Made by a program: the position numbers and the translations under genes | Part shown: in pieces, positions 49,950-62,312 of the stretch | Position numbering within the stretch: the stretch's first letter is position 1 | Layout of the letters: each line of letters begins with the position of its first letter | NCBI RefSeq assembly: GCF_000264905.1 | Contig: NW_006763139.1 | Coordinates: 74,632 to 138,631 of the forward strand | Source of the DNA: Stereum hirsutum FP-91666 SS1 | Taxonomy: Eukaryota > Basidiomycota > Agaricomycetes > Russulales > Stereaceae | Length of the DNA stretch: 64,000 nucleotides | Direction: 5' to 3' | The notes under the pieces: model-generated | Database searches by the model: none | Seen by the model: the letters and a program-made list of their open reading frames with translations, nothing else | What the model was told of the DNA's origin: nothing

Positions 49950-51698
49950 ATGTCCGACTCAAAAGAGGAGTTAATTACCAATGCGACCCAAGGGTAAGTC
50001 CTCTTGGTCCATGCCGCCACTTTGACCCATCCCTACTGACCTATCTTCAAGGTTTCTTGAGATGTGCTGTATCGTGTCTGCTGCAGGTTCGTGTTTTGGC
50101 CCGATTTTGAACTCATATACTCATGCATTCTCAAGTAATATGGATGATGGACTACATCCAAACGCTTCCCATCGAAGTGAATGTAATATGGCGGCGCAAG
50201 TGGACAGGCAGCTCCGTCTTGTTTGCTGTCAATCGTTATGGGTATCTGATAGCGCTGGCTTTCGAACTCTTCCTGTATCTTCCGGGAGTGACCACGGGCA
50301 GATGGTACGCACATTCGTTTAATTATTTGTAACCTGACCCATATGTTAATGCTCGTGACAGGTGCTCATCCGCAGGCCATCTACAGATCGTTTTCTTCTC
50401 CTTGACAACTGCAACGAGCGCTGGTACGTACTTAGACATATGAACTGGAACTATGGCTGACGTTCAAGCTGTCAGCTCTTCTGTCACTTCGATTATACGG
50501 CATTTACGGTCGCAGTAGGATCGTACTATTGGCTACCACTGCCTTAATCCTGTCTCGCGCATTCTGTGATATTTGGGTGAGTCTGTCCGGGATCATACAC
50601 GATGATCAGTGCTCATGACGTATATATAGCAAACAGTCAATGCCGAGTACACATCGAACATAGGGACACCTCTGCAGCAGATTGATCGCTGTCTTATCGA
50701 AGTCAAGAACTTCAAGGTCTTGGATATGTGTGTTTATGGTCCTTACTTTTGGAATGCCTCGCTCGACTGACCTCGATACCAGTTGTAGGTCTCAACGTTG
50801 ATTTGTAGAGAAGCCACACTAAAGACAACGCAGTGAACACGGTTATACCGACTCTCGGTATAACATTCGACATATTCCTCTTCGCCCTCACGGTGAGGAA
50901 GACGCGTGATCAAGCAAAAGCTATGAAGGATCTGGGACGCGTGAGTATTGCACATGCTTTACTGGACGACGGTGTGTGACACAATTGATCTATTCATATT
51001 GAGCACACTGACAATGTTTTCTCCTCTAGGCTTCTTTCATTTTCTGTAGGTTGTTTTTTCGCTGGATCTAGTATCGAACTATCGGGGCCTTAATATTCCG
51101 CTATCAATTTCTCTCCTTTAGCACTGTGGGAGTTCTTGGAGCAGTATACTCAATATCGAACATAGTAAGTCAGGAATGGCATGATTGTCCAATACTCGAT
51201 CTCATGATCTGTTGTAGGTTCCTCTCATAAAACCGAATGTAAGTCGCTGCTGTGATCACTTCGGTCATTTGGACCATCCTAACACTATACAAATCAGTCT
51301 CCAGGAGCGAGGTCCTTCGCCTATCTCAACCCTTACTACTCAGCGTGAGCTTTCTTGGTTTTAAGACTGATCTATGGATTCTAACATCAGACATGTATAG
51401 CCTAACCAATCTAGTCACGAACCAGTTGGTACTTAATCTTCGCAACTTCTACCGCGCCCAAGGCTTAGTGACCAGAACTCCCCCGCTATCGAGACCATCG
51501 TTTGGTAGACCTCGTGCTCGACAAAGAGGAGAAGATATTCTAAGTCAAAGTATCTCGGAATATCATACAGATGAGCTACAGTGGTACGAACGCACCCACC
51601 CGGCTGCAAGTATGAGTCACAGGACACAGGGGGTAACCACACTGGCCGCAGTCGTACGTCGAGCTCCACATTGGTCAACTATGACGGGCTGCTCATGA
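49950..51698 (+). CDS. DUF6533 seven-helix membrane protein C
   Basis: Exon 1 (MSDSKEELITNATQG) ends in the same phase as exon 1 of genes A and B. The signature exon reads VIWMMDYIQTLPIEVNVIW then RRKWTGSSVLFAVNRYG. The next exons carry ALLSLRLYGIYGRSRIVLL (the conserved RVYALYGRSR motif), ITFDIFLFALTVRKTRDQA and TVGVLGAVYSISN. The C-terminal part reads TNLVTNQLVLNLRNFYRAQ. The end is uncertain: one frame stops at 51698, another (GLLMTDISQIYDGGDSRD) runs to 51766 and would need one more intron. Function is unknown. Confidence 0.72.
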
Positions 51699-51766
51699 CA
51701 GATATATCTCAGATATACGATGGTGGGGACTCTAGAGACATCCAATTGGTTCCGATTCAGCGATGA

Positions 51767-53823
51767 TGACCATCCTGCCCATTCCGGTGTATCCCCTGTT
51801 CAGGTTCCTGGATATTGCTCGGTCCGAGTGTAACTCACGCAGAGCGTACAGGAAGCCCGTTTAAATTGCAGGATAGCGCACGCACTGGTTAGAGCATCAT
51901 AGAGAAAGAAGAGATGGAACGCAGACGAGGCAGTCAGCATAGAAAGAAGAGGCGCAAAAAGATGAGGAATCAAAGAGAAGTGAGAACTAGAATAACGGAG
52001 CGCTCGATGCTGATCTTATCAGCTCGGGATGGCTCGCGTGGTTTGGATCCGACGACCTCGTGGCTTATCCCGTTCCGTCGCACCATGACGATTCGTCGTT
52101 CTTGCTTCAGCCGCTCTCTCTTCAACGTCAACGTCGTGGTCCACTGCCGATGATCCTTTCAGCTCAGTCCATGGTCTCGAATAGCTAAGGCCGACCGAGC
52201 TGGGGAAATGGCGCCACTGGGTCGTAATTCTAAGCTTCGAATGCTCTTTCCACCCTCTAGAAGAAGCCACGCCACTGTGCTAGCTCTCTATGAACTTGCT
52301 GTGACTAGGCGACGACGAATGCTTCCCGCTCACTCCTTTCACTGCGGAATCAAAGATTCAGGTCGGACCTGATCTGAAGACCTATGTACGGTACTGGAAA
52401 GAATCAGGATGCATGCTGGACGGACTGGGCGGATTGGACGATGCATTATACAATTGAGTAATTCCCACTAAAAAATGGATCACGAATGCCGATTCGAACC
52501 CTTGGTTCTCTCATACCAGCACCTTAAAGCGCTCCTAGCCCTAGCCATAGTCCTACTCCAACCTCGTCGGCACGAACCTTCGCTGGCGTCTGCACCTCTG
52601 GATCTCGTTTTTTGTCTGACCTCTAGAACTGGTTGCTTCCGGTTTCCGTCCTGGCTCCGGCTCTCCACTCGCGCCCCTTTCGTTTGCATTCTCGAGGACC
52701 CTCATTTCCGATCCTCTGATGTCCTATACTCAACTTCACGCAGTCCTCTCTCTCGATACCTTGTCCCACTGGTCCAATGCACTCCGTAAAAGAGGCGGAA
52801 AGAGGAGGATGGTGACGTCAGCAAACAATAAGGAGAGCAAGGAGAGCGAAGAGAAACTTGATCGGGAGAGCTATCGTGACATTGACGTGTGAAGCAGAGA
52901 CTGGAATGCATAGTGGCTTTGCTGGCGATGAAGTTAGTTGAGAACTGTACCCCGGAGCGAACAGAGTATTCGAAGGCCCAGAGGAAAGGATATTCAACAC
53001 GGAGCTCGTAAGTCTACATTCGTGGTCTGCATCCTTGCTTGTCAGTCTGCCTGTATAATCAGTCGTTCACGTTCAGACTTACCCTCGCATTTGCACTCCT
53101 TTTATCTTTAGTGACTGCGAATTCTTCCGCGCAATGATGCTTCAGGACAACAAAAGGTCACACCCCTACGTCATAGACGATCTGACGCTAAAAGATAGGA
53201 AAACCCACTGTGAGTTTCGGTTTAGTTATCATCCGATGCTATCCTTGTCCTTTTGGATGATAAGCTCACAGTTACACGTTTTATCTCACCTCTTTGAGTG
53301 TGCACGAAGATTTTATAGGATCATGTATAGTCCCAGAGCACTTATGGTACGTCCAGTTGTCTACACCATGGCTCTATTCTAGCTCAGAGAGTTCTTCCTA
53401 GCCCTAGTAGCTTCTCGGTTCATATGACGCGGAGGTATTTGCAAGGTCGTTTGGGCGATCTTGAAAAGTACAACAAGCAATCGTTCACCGTAACCCAAAT
53501 TGCTTGTCTATCCTCAGTACTGAACGACCAACCATTTCCTTTCGATAAGAGTCCGAATAGGATCAAGGACGGGACTCTTTATCTGGTCCCTTGTGGAATT
53601 ACTTCCTCACGGGGAAGACGCATATGACTGCGTTCCACGGCAGTGAGGGCGCTCCATTGCGCAATGTGAGAGTTTCGTGAACGCATTCCGACTGTTTCTG
53701 TACCCGAACAGATTCTGCTCCCAGGGGTTGTCAACTGCTCTCAGAGCTGACATTCATCTGCGTTGACTCGTCCAATTTGCTCCTCCTCCCCTGCAGAGCC
53801 CAACGTTGTAATCCCAACATCCC
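51767..53823. other. Gene-poor stretch with tRNA-like relic
   Basis: No protein gene recognised. It holds a purine-rich block ending in GATCTTATCAG at 51900-52035, similar to 41930-42050, a tRNA-like segment at 52471-52556, and the promoter side of the amino acid permease. Confidence 0.4.
52471..52556 (-). pseudogene. tRNA-Leu-like relic with A and B boxes
   Basis: The minus strand has TGGCTAGGGCTAGG (A-box-like), an anticodon stem-loop AGCGC-TTTAAGG-GTGCT with possible anticodon TAA, a short variable-arm hairpin GGT...ACC, GGTTCGAATCG (B box with one mismatch), and a T-run just downstream. The acceptor and T stems do not pair, so it is not a working tRNA. It may be a decayed tRNA or the head of a SINE. 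Confidence 0.3.
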
Positions 53824-55707
53824 ATGGCAGACGACAAACCGCAGCAGACTGCCGTAGAGAAAAACAAAGACTTTGACGACCTCCGTTCATTGAACAGTTA
53901 TGATGTCAAGGGCTTGAAAAGAGGACTCGCGCCAAGGCATCTGGCGTTCATATCCATTGGTGCTTGTATCGGAACAGGTGTGTACATAAGTATACTGAGA
54001 CTTTGACTGGACCTTTCCACTCAATATCTCTCAATGCGACAGGTATATTTCTGGGAATAGGAGGGAGTCTGGCAAAGGGTGGACCACTCGGTATGCACAT
54101 TTCGGCTACCGTTATTCTTCGTGGCTCTTATCCCGGCGTTGGAACGGATAGGCGTGTGGCTTGCATACTCCCTCATGTGCACCGTTGCGATTGCTGTCAT
54201 GCTCCTCATCGGCGAGATGGTGACTTTCCTTCCAGTGCAAGGCGGGCACGTCCGCCTCGCAGGCCGATTTGTCGACCCTGCTCTTTCATGTGCCCTGGGC
54301 CTCAATTATTATCTCTGCTGGGTCCTTATCTTCGCCGCAGAGATCTCTGCGTCAGCTGTACTCATCTCATTCTGGACGACCTCGATCAATATCGGAGTAT
54401 GGATGGCGATCGCTCTAACCATTGTTTTGGCCATCAATCTGTTCGGCGTCCAGTATTATGGAGAGGCGGAAGTCTGCTTCGCGAGCCGTAAGGTCATCAC
54501 GATGCTGGGGCTTATTATCTTGTCTATCATATTGGACGCGGGTGGTGGACCCGACCATAAACCAATAGGGTTTCAATTCTGGAGAGATCCTGGACCGTTT
54601 GTTCAATATCTTGGGATACCGGGATCTAAGGGACGATTTCTCGCTTTCTTTTCCGTTCTTACTCAAGCTGCGTTCACTATCAGCGGAACAGGCAAGTCCG
54701 CATAATAATTTCTCTACACACCATGTTCTGAAAAGACTCTGGCTCGTTCTAGAGATGCTCGCTATCGCAGCGGCTGAAACTCGCAATCCACGCAAAGTAC
54801 TTCCCCACGCCCTTCGTACTGTCTGGATCCGGATCGTCATCATCTACTTCCTCGGCTCCTTCGTCGTAGGTCTCGTCGTAGCCTCCACCAACCCCGCTCT
54901 CGGAACCACCTCCACCGCATCCGCCTCGCCCTATGTCATCGCCATCCAAGCCGCCGGAATCAAAGTCTTACCCTCCATCATCAACGCCGCCATCCTCACC
55001 TCCGCGCTTTCGGCCGCCAACTCCGACGTCTTCCTCACCTCTCGCACACTCCACTCCCTCGCCACACAAGGCCACGCCCCTCGCATCTTCAGAACGACCA
55101 GCCGCACAGGCGTGCCATACATATCCGTTCTCTTCTCGTGGTCCTTCGGCTGCCTTGCGTTTCTCGGCCTCAACTCCTCCGCCGAGAACGTCTTCTTGTT
55201 CCTCGTCAACCTCACCGCCATCTCCGGAACGATCACCTGGCTCGTCATCGCCATAATGTATATCTGTTTTCGTCGCGGTATGGCCGCACAAGGTCTCGAT
55301 CGAGCGACTGTACTACCATGGAGGACGAGCTTGGGGTGGCCGGCGGCGGTGTGGGTGACTTTTACGATGTCGGTTATTACGGTGTTTAGTGGATGGGAGG
55401 TGTTCAGGCCGGGAGAATGGGACACTTCGACGTTTGTGTCGAATTATCTGCCCATTGGGTGGTTTGCCGTGTTTTATTTTGGGTATAAGTGGTATTTGAA
55501 GAGTCGGATCGTGCGGCCGCATGAGGTGAGTGTGGCGTAGTCTATCTTTGGCGCAGCGTGCATGTAATGGGACTGAACCATTGCCTTTGTGCTTCGTAGA
55601 TAGACTTCGTCAGCGACCTCGATGTTATTGAGGCTGACGAGAAGTTGTACGGTGAAGAGGAGGATGTAGCACCTACTTTCCTGCGGAAGATGATGAATGC
55701 GGTCTGA
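53824..55707 (+). CDS. Amino acid permease, APC/YAT (GAP1-like) family
   Basis: A plasma-membrane proton-coupled amino acid importer. The N-terminus is hydrophilic (SLNSYDVKGLKRGLAPRHLA), then helix 1 FISIGACIGTGIFLGIGGSL with the family's GxxxGTG region, and helix 2 GVWLAYSLMCTVAIAVMLLI with GEMVTFLPV. Next come FVDPALSCALGLNYYLCW, the helix-6 region FTISGTEMLAIAAAETRNPR (consensus GTEL-AAET-NPR), SALSAANSDVFLTSRTLHSL, then TGVPYISVL and PIGWFAVFYFGYKW. The C-terminal acidic tail ends RKMMNAV at 55705-55707. Five introns are needed; the one at 54692-54752 has a GC donor. Hydropathy and length (about 540 residues) fit twelve helices. Confidence 0.92.
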
Positions 55708-57413
55708 TAAGTATTTGGATGTGTATTTTAGTTTCTCACGGCCATTTCCCTATTTGGCCCTCTTCCATTACGAAAATGTCCTCTCCATGCTATATGATTC
55801 AATAATGCACGCCTGTCTTATTTTTCCGGTCGTAGAAATGGCTATGCAACAAGGCAAACGTGCTTAGTAAATTTGTTCCCACAGCGCCACAGTAGCTGTA
55901 GGTTCGACTTGTCGTTCACCGGAATTTGCCGGCCTCTTCTCTTTTTGACCACCACCTTCCGCACGCAAGTCTATTGTTCTATTTGTCTGTCTGTCCGTGC
56001 CTGTCTGTCCGTCTGTCGTTCCATCTAGGTCCGAGTCTTAGTGCTCGGACTGTGCTATGCTCGCTGGTTGATAACCAGGGAACTCGCAAGTCTGTTGACC
56101 ATAAAATCCCTTGGGTATGGTTCAGTTTGGGCTTGTTGTCTCACGGCACGGGTTCCAAATCACGGGAGGAACCGTTCTCTCACCTATGTCGAAGGCCTGA
56201 ATCCAAATAACTCGCTCATCTTCAGCAGCAGAAAGAATAGGTAGGTGAATCCGAGCCTGCGGGGATTCTCCCTCGTGAATATGTTCGGAATCGCTCATCT
56301 CACGCCCGATCTTGGATGTTGTAGGCTCAAAATGCCGGCAGGAATATTTTCAGTCGGCGGCAATCAAGATTTGAATAAAAACGGTGCATACAACGTTCAT
56401 AACGAGGACAAACACGTCGGTGAGGTTGCGTTTCCAATAGTCCCTTCACAAAAGTAAATTCGCGTTCGCTCAATGTCCATTCGGTTTTACCGTCATGGGC
56501 TCCAAATCATGGGACGCGTCGGATCAGAAAAATGCCCACCCATCGTCAAAATGACGGTACGACGCAGGTGCACCAGCTCTGATAAGTGTTTGGAAGGAAA
56601 CGGGCCACTCAACGGCGAGAACGAGATGAAGCACGTCGGTGTGTTCTCGCCCATGGCATCCCGTTCCGGAATGTGTTCGCGTTTGCTCAAGTATCCTTCG
56701 ATCTTCAATGCCGCGGCCTCGAAGGAACGGCACAGATAAGTACTATCATTATTTGGACAGAAACGACCTACGCGTCGTCGAGAACGAGCTCGAGTAACGA
56801 GGTGAGTTTTACTCTCAGGACCCCCCCTCTTCCAAATTCGGTCCGTTCTCGCCCATTTGCGGTTTGCTTCTCAACATGACTAGCTAGAAATGACAGCCTA
56901 CATATGGGCTACCTATCCCTGGCCGCAGGATTACGCTCTATCCCTTCAAACGAACGTGATCGCTGCGAATCTCCGAGTTGAGTAAAATGCTCTGTTTGGG
57001 TTTGCTCATCTGTGGTTCGACATGGCTTGATATAGGGTCAAGCCGATGTGGCGGGTTAGTTATACCCCTGAAACACAAATATTGAGCCGAATTGACCCAG
57101 TAGTGAGTGAGAACGAAGGCTAGCATACCGGTGAGTTATCGCTTCAAATCCCACATCACAAAATATATTCTCATTGGCTCAATTCTAGTTCAATTCATTT
57201 TGTGATAAGCTCATAATAATTGGACAGGTCTACTACTCCCATCGGCTCGTGACGTTGTTCCGGGCGTCTTCCCCTTTCAATTGTGCATCGACCTCGTCCG
57301 TCGCTCTTCCCTCGAGAACGAACGCATTCATTTCTCTCGCTGCATTAATGTCCAGGGAGGTCCTAGGGATGCTACACCACAATACATGGACTACTCTGTG
57401 CCTTACACTCCGC
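55708..57413. other. Intergenic with degenerate repeats
   Basis: No gene recognised. It contains CTGT-type short tandem repeats at about 55985-56025 and degenerate longer repeats at 56150-56880. It lies between the 3' ends of the permease (plus) and the methyltransferase-like gene (minus). Confidence 0.4.
56150..56880. repeat. Degenerate tandem repeats, period about 220 bp
   Basis: Shared anchors recur: CACGTCGGTG at about 56413 and 56632, CGCGTT(C/T)GCTCAA at 56461 and 56678, and CTCCAAATCATGGGA at 56500 resembling TTCCAAATCACGGGA at 56153. Offsets are about 217-219 bp for two pairs and 347 bp for the third, so the array is broken and irregular. Confidence 0.4.
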
Positions 57414-58205
57414 CTAGCACACCCACGGCACGAACTTCCACCTGACCACTCTCCTCCACTCCTCCCAACTCTCCCCGAACTCCCCTCTCAACATCTCATC
57501 TTCAACACCCGCCCTCCTCTTTAACGATACCCCCACAAATCCAGCCAACATCACATATAGTGCCCACCCCATCCCTACCACCGGCACCCCCATCATCCCA
57601 CACGTCTTATTCCATCCTCCCTCGCTGAAATGCATCATCAGAACACCAAGGATGCTCATACCCACGGCGGTATAGCTCGGATGACGGGCGTATGCGTAGG
57701 GGCCGGAGGTTATGAGGCAGTGGGAAGGACGGAGGGTGACTTCGTAGGTGTGGAGAGAGCCGAGGGAGGCGTAGCATGCGATGCGGAGGAGAGCGCCGGC
57801 GAAGACGAGGAGGAACCCGCCGAGGAAGGATGGTTGGAGGGTTCGGAGTGAGGAGAGGCTCTGCGAATTGGGATGGGAGGTAGGGCATAGGTCATGAAGG
57901 GTGCGCGTGTGCATGAGCTCGGGGAGCGCCACAGAGGCCGTCACGATGAACTCGCAGGCGAACATCAACGCCACGAACGTCTGGCCATCAAAGTAGGTGA
58001 GTCCATCTCTTCTCTCTCAGGGTCGTGAGCGACGTACCTTCGAGGAAAACGAAATCACTCGGACGAGCGATAATTTCTCGAATACTTGTCCAGAGTACAC
58101 CCTGTCCTTTTCTGTCGGCGGTGGCGTAGGCGGCGTAAGCGAGATGTAATAACTAGCGGCTCCTACTGCCAGAGCTGCGAGCTTCACGTATGCTGTGAAC
58201 GACAT
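57414..58205 (-). CDS. Isoprenylcysteine carboxyl methyltransferase-like protein
   Basis: ICMT-family proteins are small integral membrane methyltransferases using S-adenosylmethionine; true ICMT methylates the C-terminal prenyl-cysteine of CaaX proteins at the ER. Exon 1 (ATG 58205) gives an N-terminal helix (KLAALAVGAASYYI). A 55-bp intron leads to TFVALMFACEFIVTASVAL, GGFLLVFAGALLRIACYASL, the signature SGPYAYARHPSYTAVGM, helix VVGMGWALYVMLAGFVGVSL, and EDEMLRGEFGESWEEWRR ending WKFVPWVC. The His-Pro-Ser-Tyr and Glu-Asp-x-x-Leu-x-x-x-Phe-Gly pieces are the cofactor-binding hallmarks. About 245 residues. A related phospholipid methyltransferase cannot be excluded. Confidence 0.85.
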
Positions 58206-58343
58206 GTCTTGCTTGTCTTGCAGTTGTATGTTCGAACATCATAGTCTGCATGCAATTTATACGCATTCATAGATAGCTGATTTCTTTCTCGTCGTACGTC
58301 TTCCGCTTGGTGCACACAATTCGCGCAGTCCGAGGCTCTGACG

Positions 58344-59220
58344 ATGAGACACTCTGTCCGAAGAGCCCGAGGTGGTGGCTCTGTACGAATGATGTCTATG
58401 TTTGGACAACCGCCTTCTATATCGGGTCTTACTTCATTGTTTGATCCTTCAATGCATTTGTCGCACACCGAACAGCTTTCTAGTTCTCTTCAAGAGAATG
58501 ACACCGCTACTGTGCTTACTACGAAGTGCTCGAGGAGAGTATCGTACGATTGATCACCCGAGTGTTCCGACGTGGGCGGTACTGTCTATTAGTGGGAGTT
58601 CCGTTCGTTCGACTGTGATCATTCGAGGTGAAGGTGCTGTGGTAAGCATTGAATAGTTTGGCTGATGAGATGACGAACGATGATACCCTACGCTGCGGGA
58701 CGTCTCGTCCCGCCGTGAGCTCCCATCTCTCTGTTTTGCCATCGCTAACAATTTTCGAGAATAGGGGCAGCTTCAAGTTCATATACATACCCATCATGAC
58801 GACCATTAGCGGAGGGCATAAGTACACATCTATCGCAGCCCTCTTTCTCGCGATCACACTGGGTGAAGACTCCGAGCCACCTCTGAGCGATGAGACGAAG
58901 GGCTCTACCCGAAAAGCCCGATATGATGGCTCTGCGTAAATAATCCAGCCTTTTTCCCGTGTAGACAATCACCTTCCCGTTTCGGGCTTGATTTATTGTT
59001 CGATCCTCATCTGTCGCGCAGCGAACAGCCTTTTTCTATTCAAGGCAACGACACCACTACTGAGCTCGCAAAGTACTACAGCCTTTCTACCGACATACGA
59101 GGAGCTCGCAGGGCGGTCTTGTTACTGCCAATCACCCGAGAGTCCCGAAAATGGGCAGTACTCGCTATTACTGGACATTATCATTATGTTCGTTCGACTG
59201 TGATCAGTTGAAGACTCGGA
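58344..59220 (+). repeat. Diverged direct duplication, about 0.56 kb period
   Basis: The block 58344-58640 is repeated in the same order at 58890-59220. Matching anchors are GATGAGAC followed by CCGAA-AGCCCGA (58345 and 58890), TTCGATCCTCATCTGTCGCG against TTGATCCTTCAATGCATTTG (58999 and 58441), and an identical GTTCGTTCGACTGTGATC (58603 and 59188). Offsets of 545-586 bp show indels. No gene is seen inside. Confidence 0.6.
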
Positions 59221-59570
59221 GTGCGATCACTTGGACTGATTAAGCATGCTCGGCTTAGTCGCGACTCTCTGGTAGAGCACCAGAGTGGACGGCATAGCTT
59301 TTCTCGTCGATGTCGGCCTTTGTTCTGCCTTGCGATGCGTGGTGGACTTAGACCTTGGTGGGTGGGTCGAAGCTGTGCGATTTAATATATCTCGCTCGCT
59401 CGCTCTCGGAGGGCCTGAGGGAGGAAGAACCAAGTTTGTCGATAACTCATCCATGTACTTTGGTCTTTGACGGAAGAACTGATTCAAGCGACGGTATATA
59501 ACACTCTACTAGAAGCCTGGGACACCAATCCCGACACCGACGCGAAAGTCTCCTACCGCTAACTAACACG

Positions 59571-61799
59571 ATGTCTCCTCCCTCCCCACACTCGTCTTTC
59601 AAACCCCTCAACCACAACATCTCCCAAATCCGAGCCGTCATCCCACCGCGTTTATTCGAACGTGACACGAGGACGAGTCTGTTTTACCTAGTTCGGGACC
59701 TGATACAAATTTTGGTGCTTGGGTTTGGGATTTATTGGTTCGATTCGTTATTGGCTGAGGAAGGGAAGGGTGCGGGTTGGTGGGTTTTGAGGAGTCTGCT
59801 CTGGGCAGGGTAGTACGTCGTTTCTTTGATAAGTGTGATTTGGTGGTGAGGGAGATTTGATGCTCATTAATGTTTCCTTACTGCGTAGCTGGTGGTTCCA
59901 GGTGGGTGCTCCTCATCCTAACCTTCCCCCGTTTACGCTCTGTGAATGAGATATAGATACTAACACGGATATTCAATCATTCTCAGGGGCTCGCGCTCAC
60001 CGGTCTCTGGGTCCTCGGACACGAAGTAAGTGTTTTACTCCCGTATCTCTTCGGTTCCACCCCCTCCACCCTTCCTGCCTGACTTCCTTCTTATCGTCTA
60101 ATCTACCTGTTCGTCGTCTAATTTACCTCTTTGTTATCCAATCTATCCTCTTCTCCTCGTGGTCTAAATACTCCTCCTCTTCGTCTTGCACGATTCAGTG
60201 CGGCCACGCAGCATTCTCGCCCTCTCAACCCCTCAACGACGCCCTCGGTTTCGTGATCCACACGGCGCTGTGGACTCCTTACTTCAGCTGGAGCATTTCG
60301 CATCATCGGCATCATGCGAATCATGGGAGTATGGAGAGGGATGAGGTGTGAGTTTACGTCGTTTTTTTTATACAGGATATCCACTTCTATTTTGTGGGAT
60401 CCGTAAAGCTCAACGCCAATGTCGTTTCTTTGCTAGGTATGTCCCGAAGACGCGAAGCGATCTCGGTATCCCACCAGAACCGCGACCCCAATCTGACGGT
60501 CACGCCTCCACCACCTCCCCAATAAACTACGCCGAATACTTTGAAGACACGCCCCTCTACACTCTAGCTATGCTCCTCCGTCAACAACTGTTTGCGTTTC
60601 CGGTTTATTTGCTGTGGAACGTGTCTGGGCAGAAGGGCTACCCGAACTGGTGAGTCTTTTTCGTGTATGTGCTGTTGAATGTTGAGAGATGTTGACGTGT
60701 TTTTTTTTTGGGATGTAGGACGAATCACTTTGATCGTAAGCCTTCACACCTCCATTTGCTTTCCTGCTCTAGGGCGCTGATCCCCATCTCCCTTACCCTC
60801 GACTTAACCAGCCCGCTCCATCCTCTTCCGCCCCTCCCAGTTCTGGGCCGTCATCGTCTCCGATCTCGGGATCGGCACCATGGTCCTCCTCATGGTTAAG
60901 CTTTATAAGACATTTGGAGGATGGAACGTGTTGTGGTATTATGGGATACCATGGCTGGGTGTTACGCACTGGTTCGTTATGATTACTTATGTGCGTATTA
61001 TTTTTTCTTTTCCCTCTTTTCATCCTACATCCCCGCAACCTGCTAGTTCCTTGGGGATGTAGTGCTGGTTAACAACGCATATATTGATCTTATTATGTGA
61101 TTTTATGTAGCTGCACCACACGACGCCCTACATCCCGCATTATAGAGCCGGCGCGTGGACGTTCGTGAGGGGCGCCGCTGCGACGGTCGATAGAGATTTC
61201 TTGGGATGGCAGGGGCGGTGGTTCTTGCATGATGGTGTGTTCGATTTATTTTTGGCCAAGGACGTGAAGCAGTTGGACTGATGAATGTGCTGTTTTTATA
61301 GTCGCACATTTTCATGTGATACATCATTTCTTTCCGAAGTTGCCTTGGTGTACGTGTTCTCCCTTCCCCTCCTTGGTCCCCGTCACCTCTCTCCCTTCAC
61401 ACTCAGCTCGTCCTCAATCCCTGACTACTTCCTTCCTTCCACACATGTACAGACAATGCCGATCTTGCAACCTTCCATCTCAAAGCACTCCTCGGCGACG
61501 CGTACCTATATTCCGATGAGCCTGTCTTCCGGGCGTTGTGGCGGAGCTATGTGGGGTGTCAGTTCGTTGATGATGAGGGTGTGTTTTTTCACTTGGTTTT
61601 TCCGCAGTACTTTCGGCTGCTTCTTCTCAATTCCTTCGGGTACGCGGGTAATGTTGCGCGGCGCTGAACGCTGACGAGTATTTGACACGTGTGTTATGAT
61701 TTTTCATTCTTATTCTCAGGCGACGTCTTGTTCTATAGGGATAGACGGGGCCGGTTCGGAGCTGGCAGGACGGAGTTGGAGAGCGTCAAGGTGGAATGA
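59571..61799 (+). CDS. FAD2: Delta-12 fatty acid desaturase (oleate desaturase)
   Basis: This ER membrane di-iron enzyme inserts the delta-12 double bond into oleate to make linoleate. ATG 59571 gives a hydrophilic start, then helix [18 protein letters not shown]. The three His boxes are present: HECGHAAF (split by an intron after HE), HHRHHANHG, and [12 protein letters not shown]. Between them lie [48 protein letters not shown] and [12 protein letters not shown]. Many short introns join in phase, including a 13-nt exon coding WWFQ. The C-terminus ends LESVKVE with stop 61797-61799. Length about 440 residues, normal. Regiospecificity is assigned from overall likeness and could be delta-15 bifunctional. 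Confidence 0.93.
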
Positions 61800-62312
61800 G
61801 GAGTGTGGGGCTAGGAACGTGGGGGAGATTAGAGTCGATCAGGGCTAGTACGGGTAGGAATATAGGAGATATTAGGATCGGGGTTCATTTTAGCAGGAGG
61901 TGGTGCAGCAGAGCTATTGTGCGGGAGAGTGTATGCTTATTCGAGTGATTCGCATATAGTATCTTTTTCTCCCTAATTTCTGCATTCGTTGCGGGTGTAA
62001 TCGATGTCCTTGCTTCGATGGATTTGCTGTTGTAATGCATCGTTCGTGTAACGATTGTACTATTATAATTGAACCATATTTATTATGTACAACACGAGTA
62101 CACGAGTTTGTCCTGGGAGTCGTGGTATTATCCTCCCACCTGCGAACAAGCTAAAATGGTGGAATCACGTTGTATTTGTCCGAATCATCAAACATATAGC
62201 AATAAATTTCATCAAGAAACGTCAAGATCAAGAAAATACATGCACAAACCGACACCAAGAAAAAATGCACCAATCCTCTCGTACACTATCTCGTCATTGC
62301 GTCACCTACAAC
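61800..62312. other. Convergent intergenic region
   Basis: An AT-rich spacer between the desaturase and DUF6533 gene D, which point toward each other. No gene or repeat recognised. Confidence 0.5.

Noticed and set aside
54931..55425. 164-codon minus-strand frame over the permease
   Set aside because: Antisense shadow of the GC-rich last large exon of the amino acid permease.
55985..56025. CTGTCTGTCCGT short tandem repeat as a CRISPR-like or regulatory array
   Set aside because: A simple tetranucleotide microsatellite; no spacers and a eukaryotic genome.
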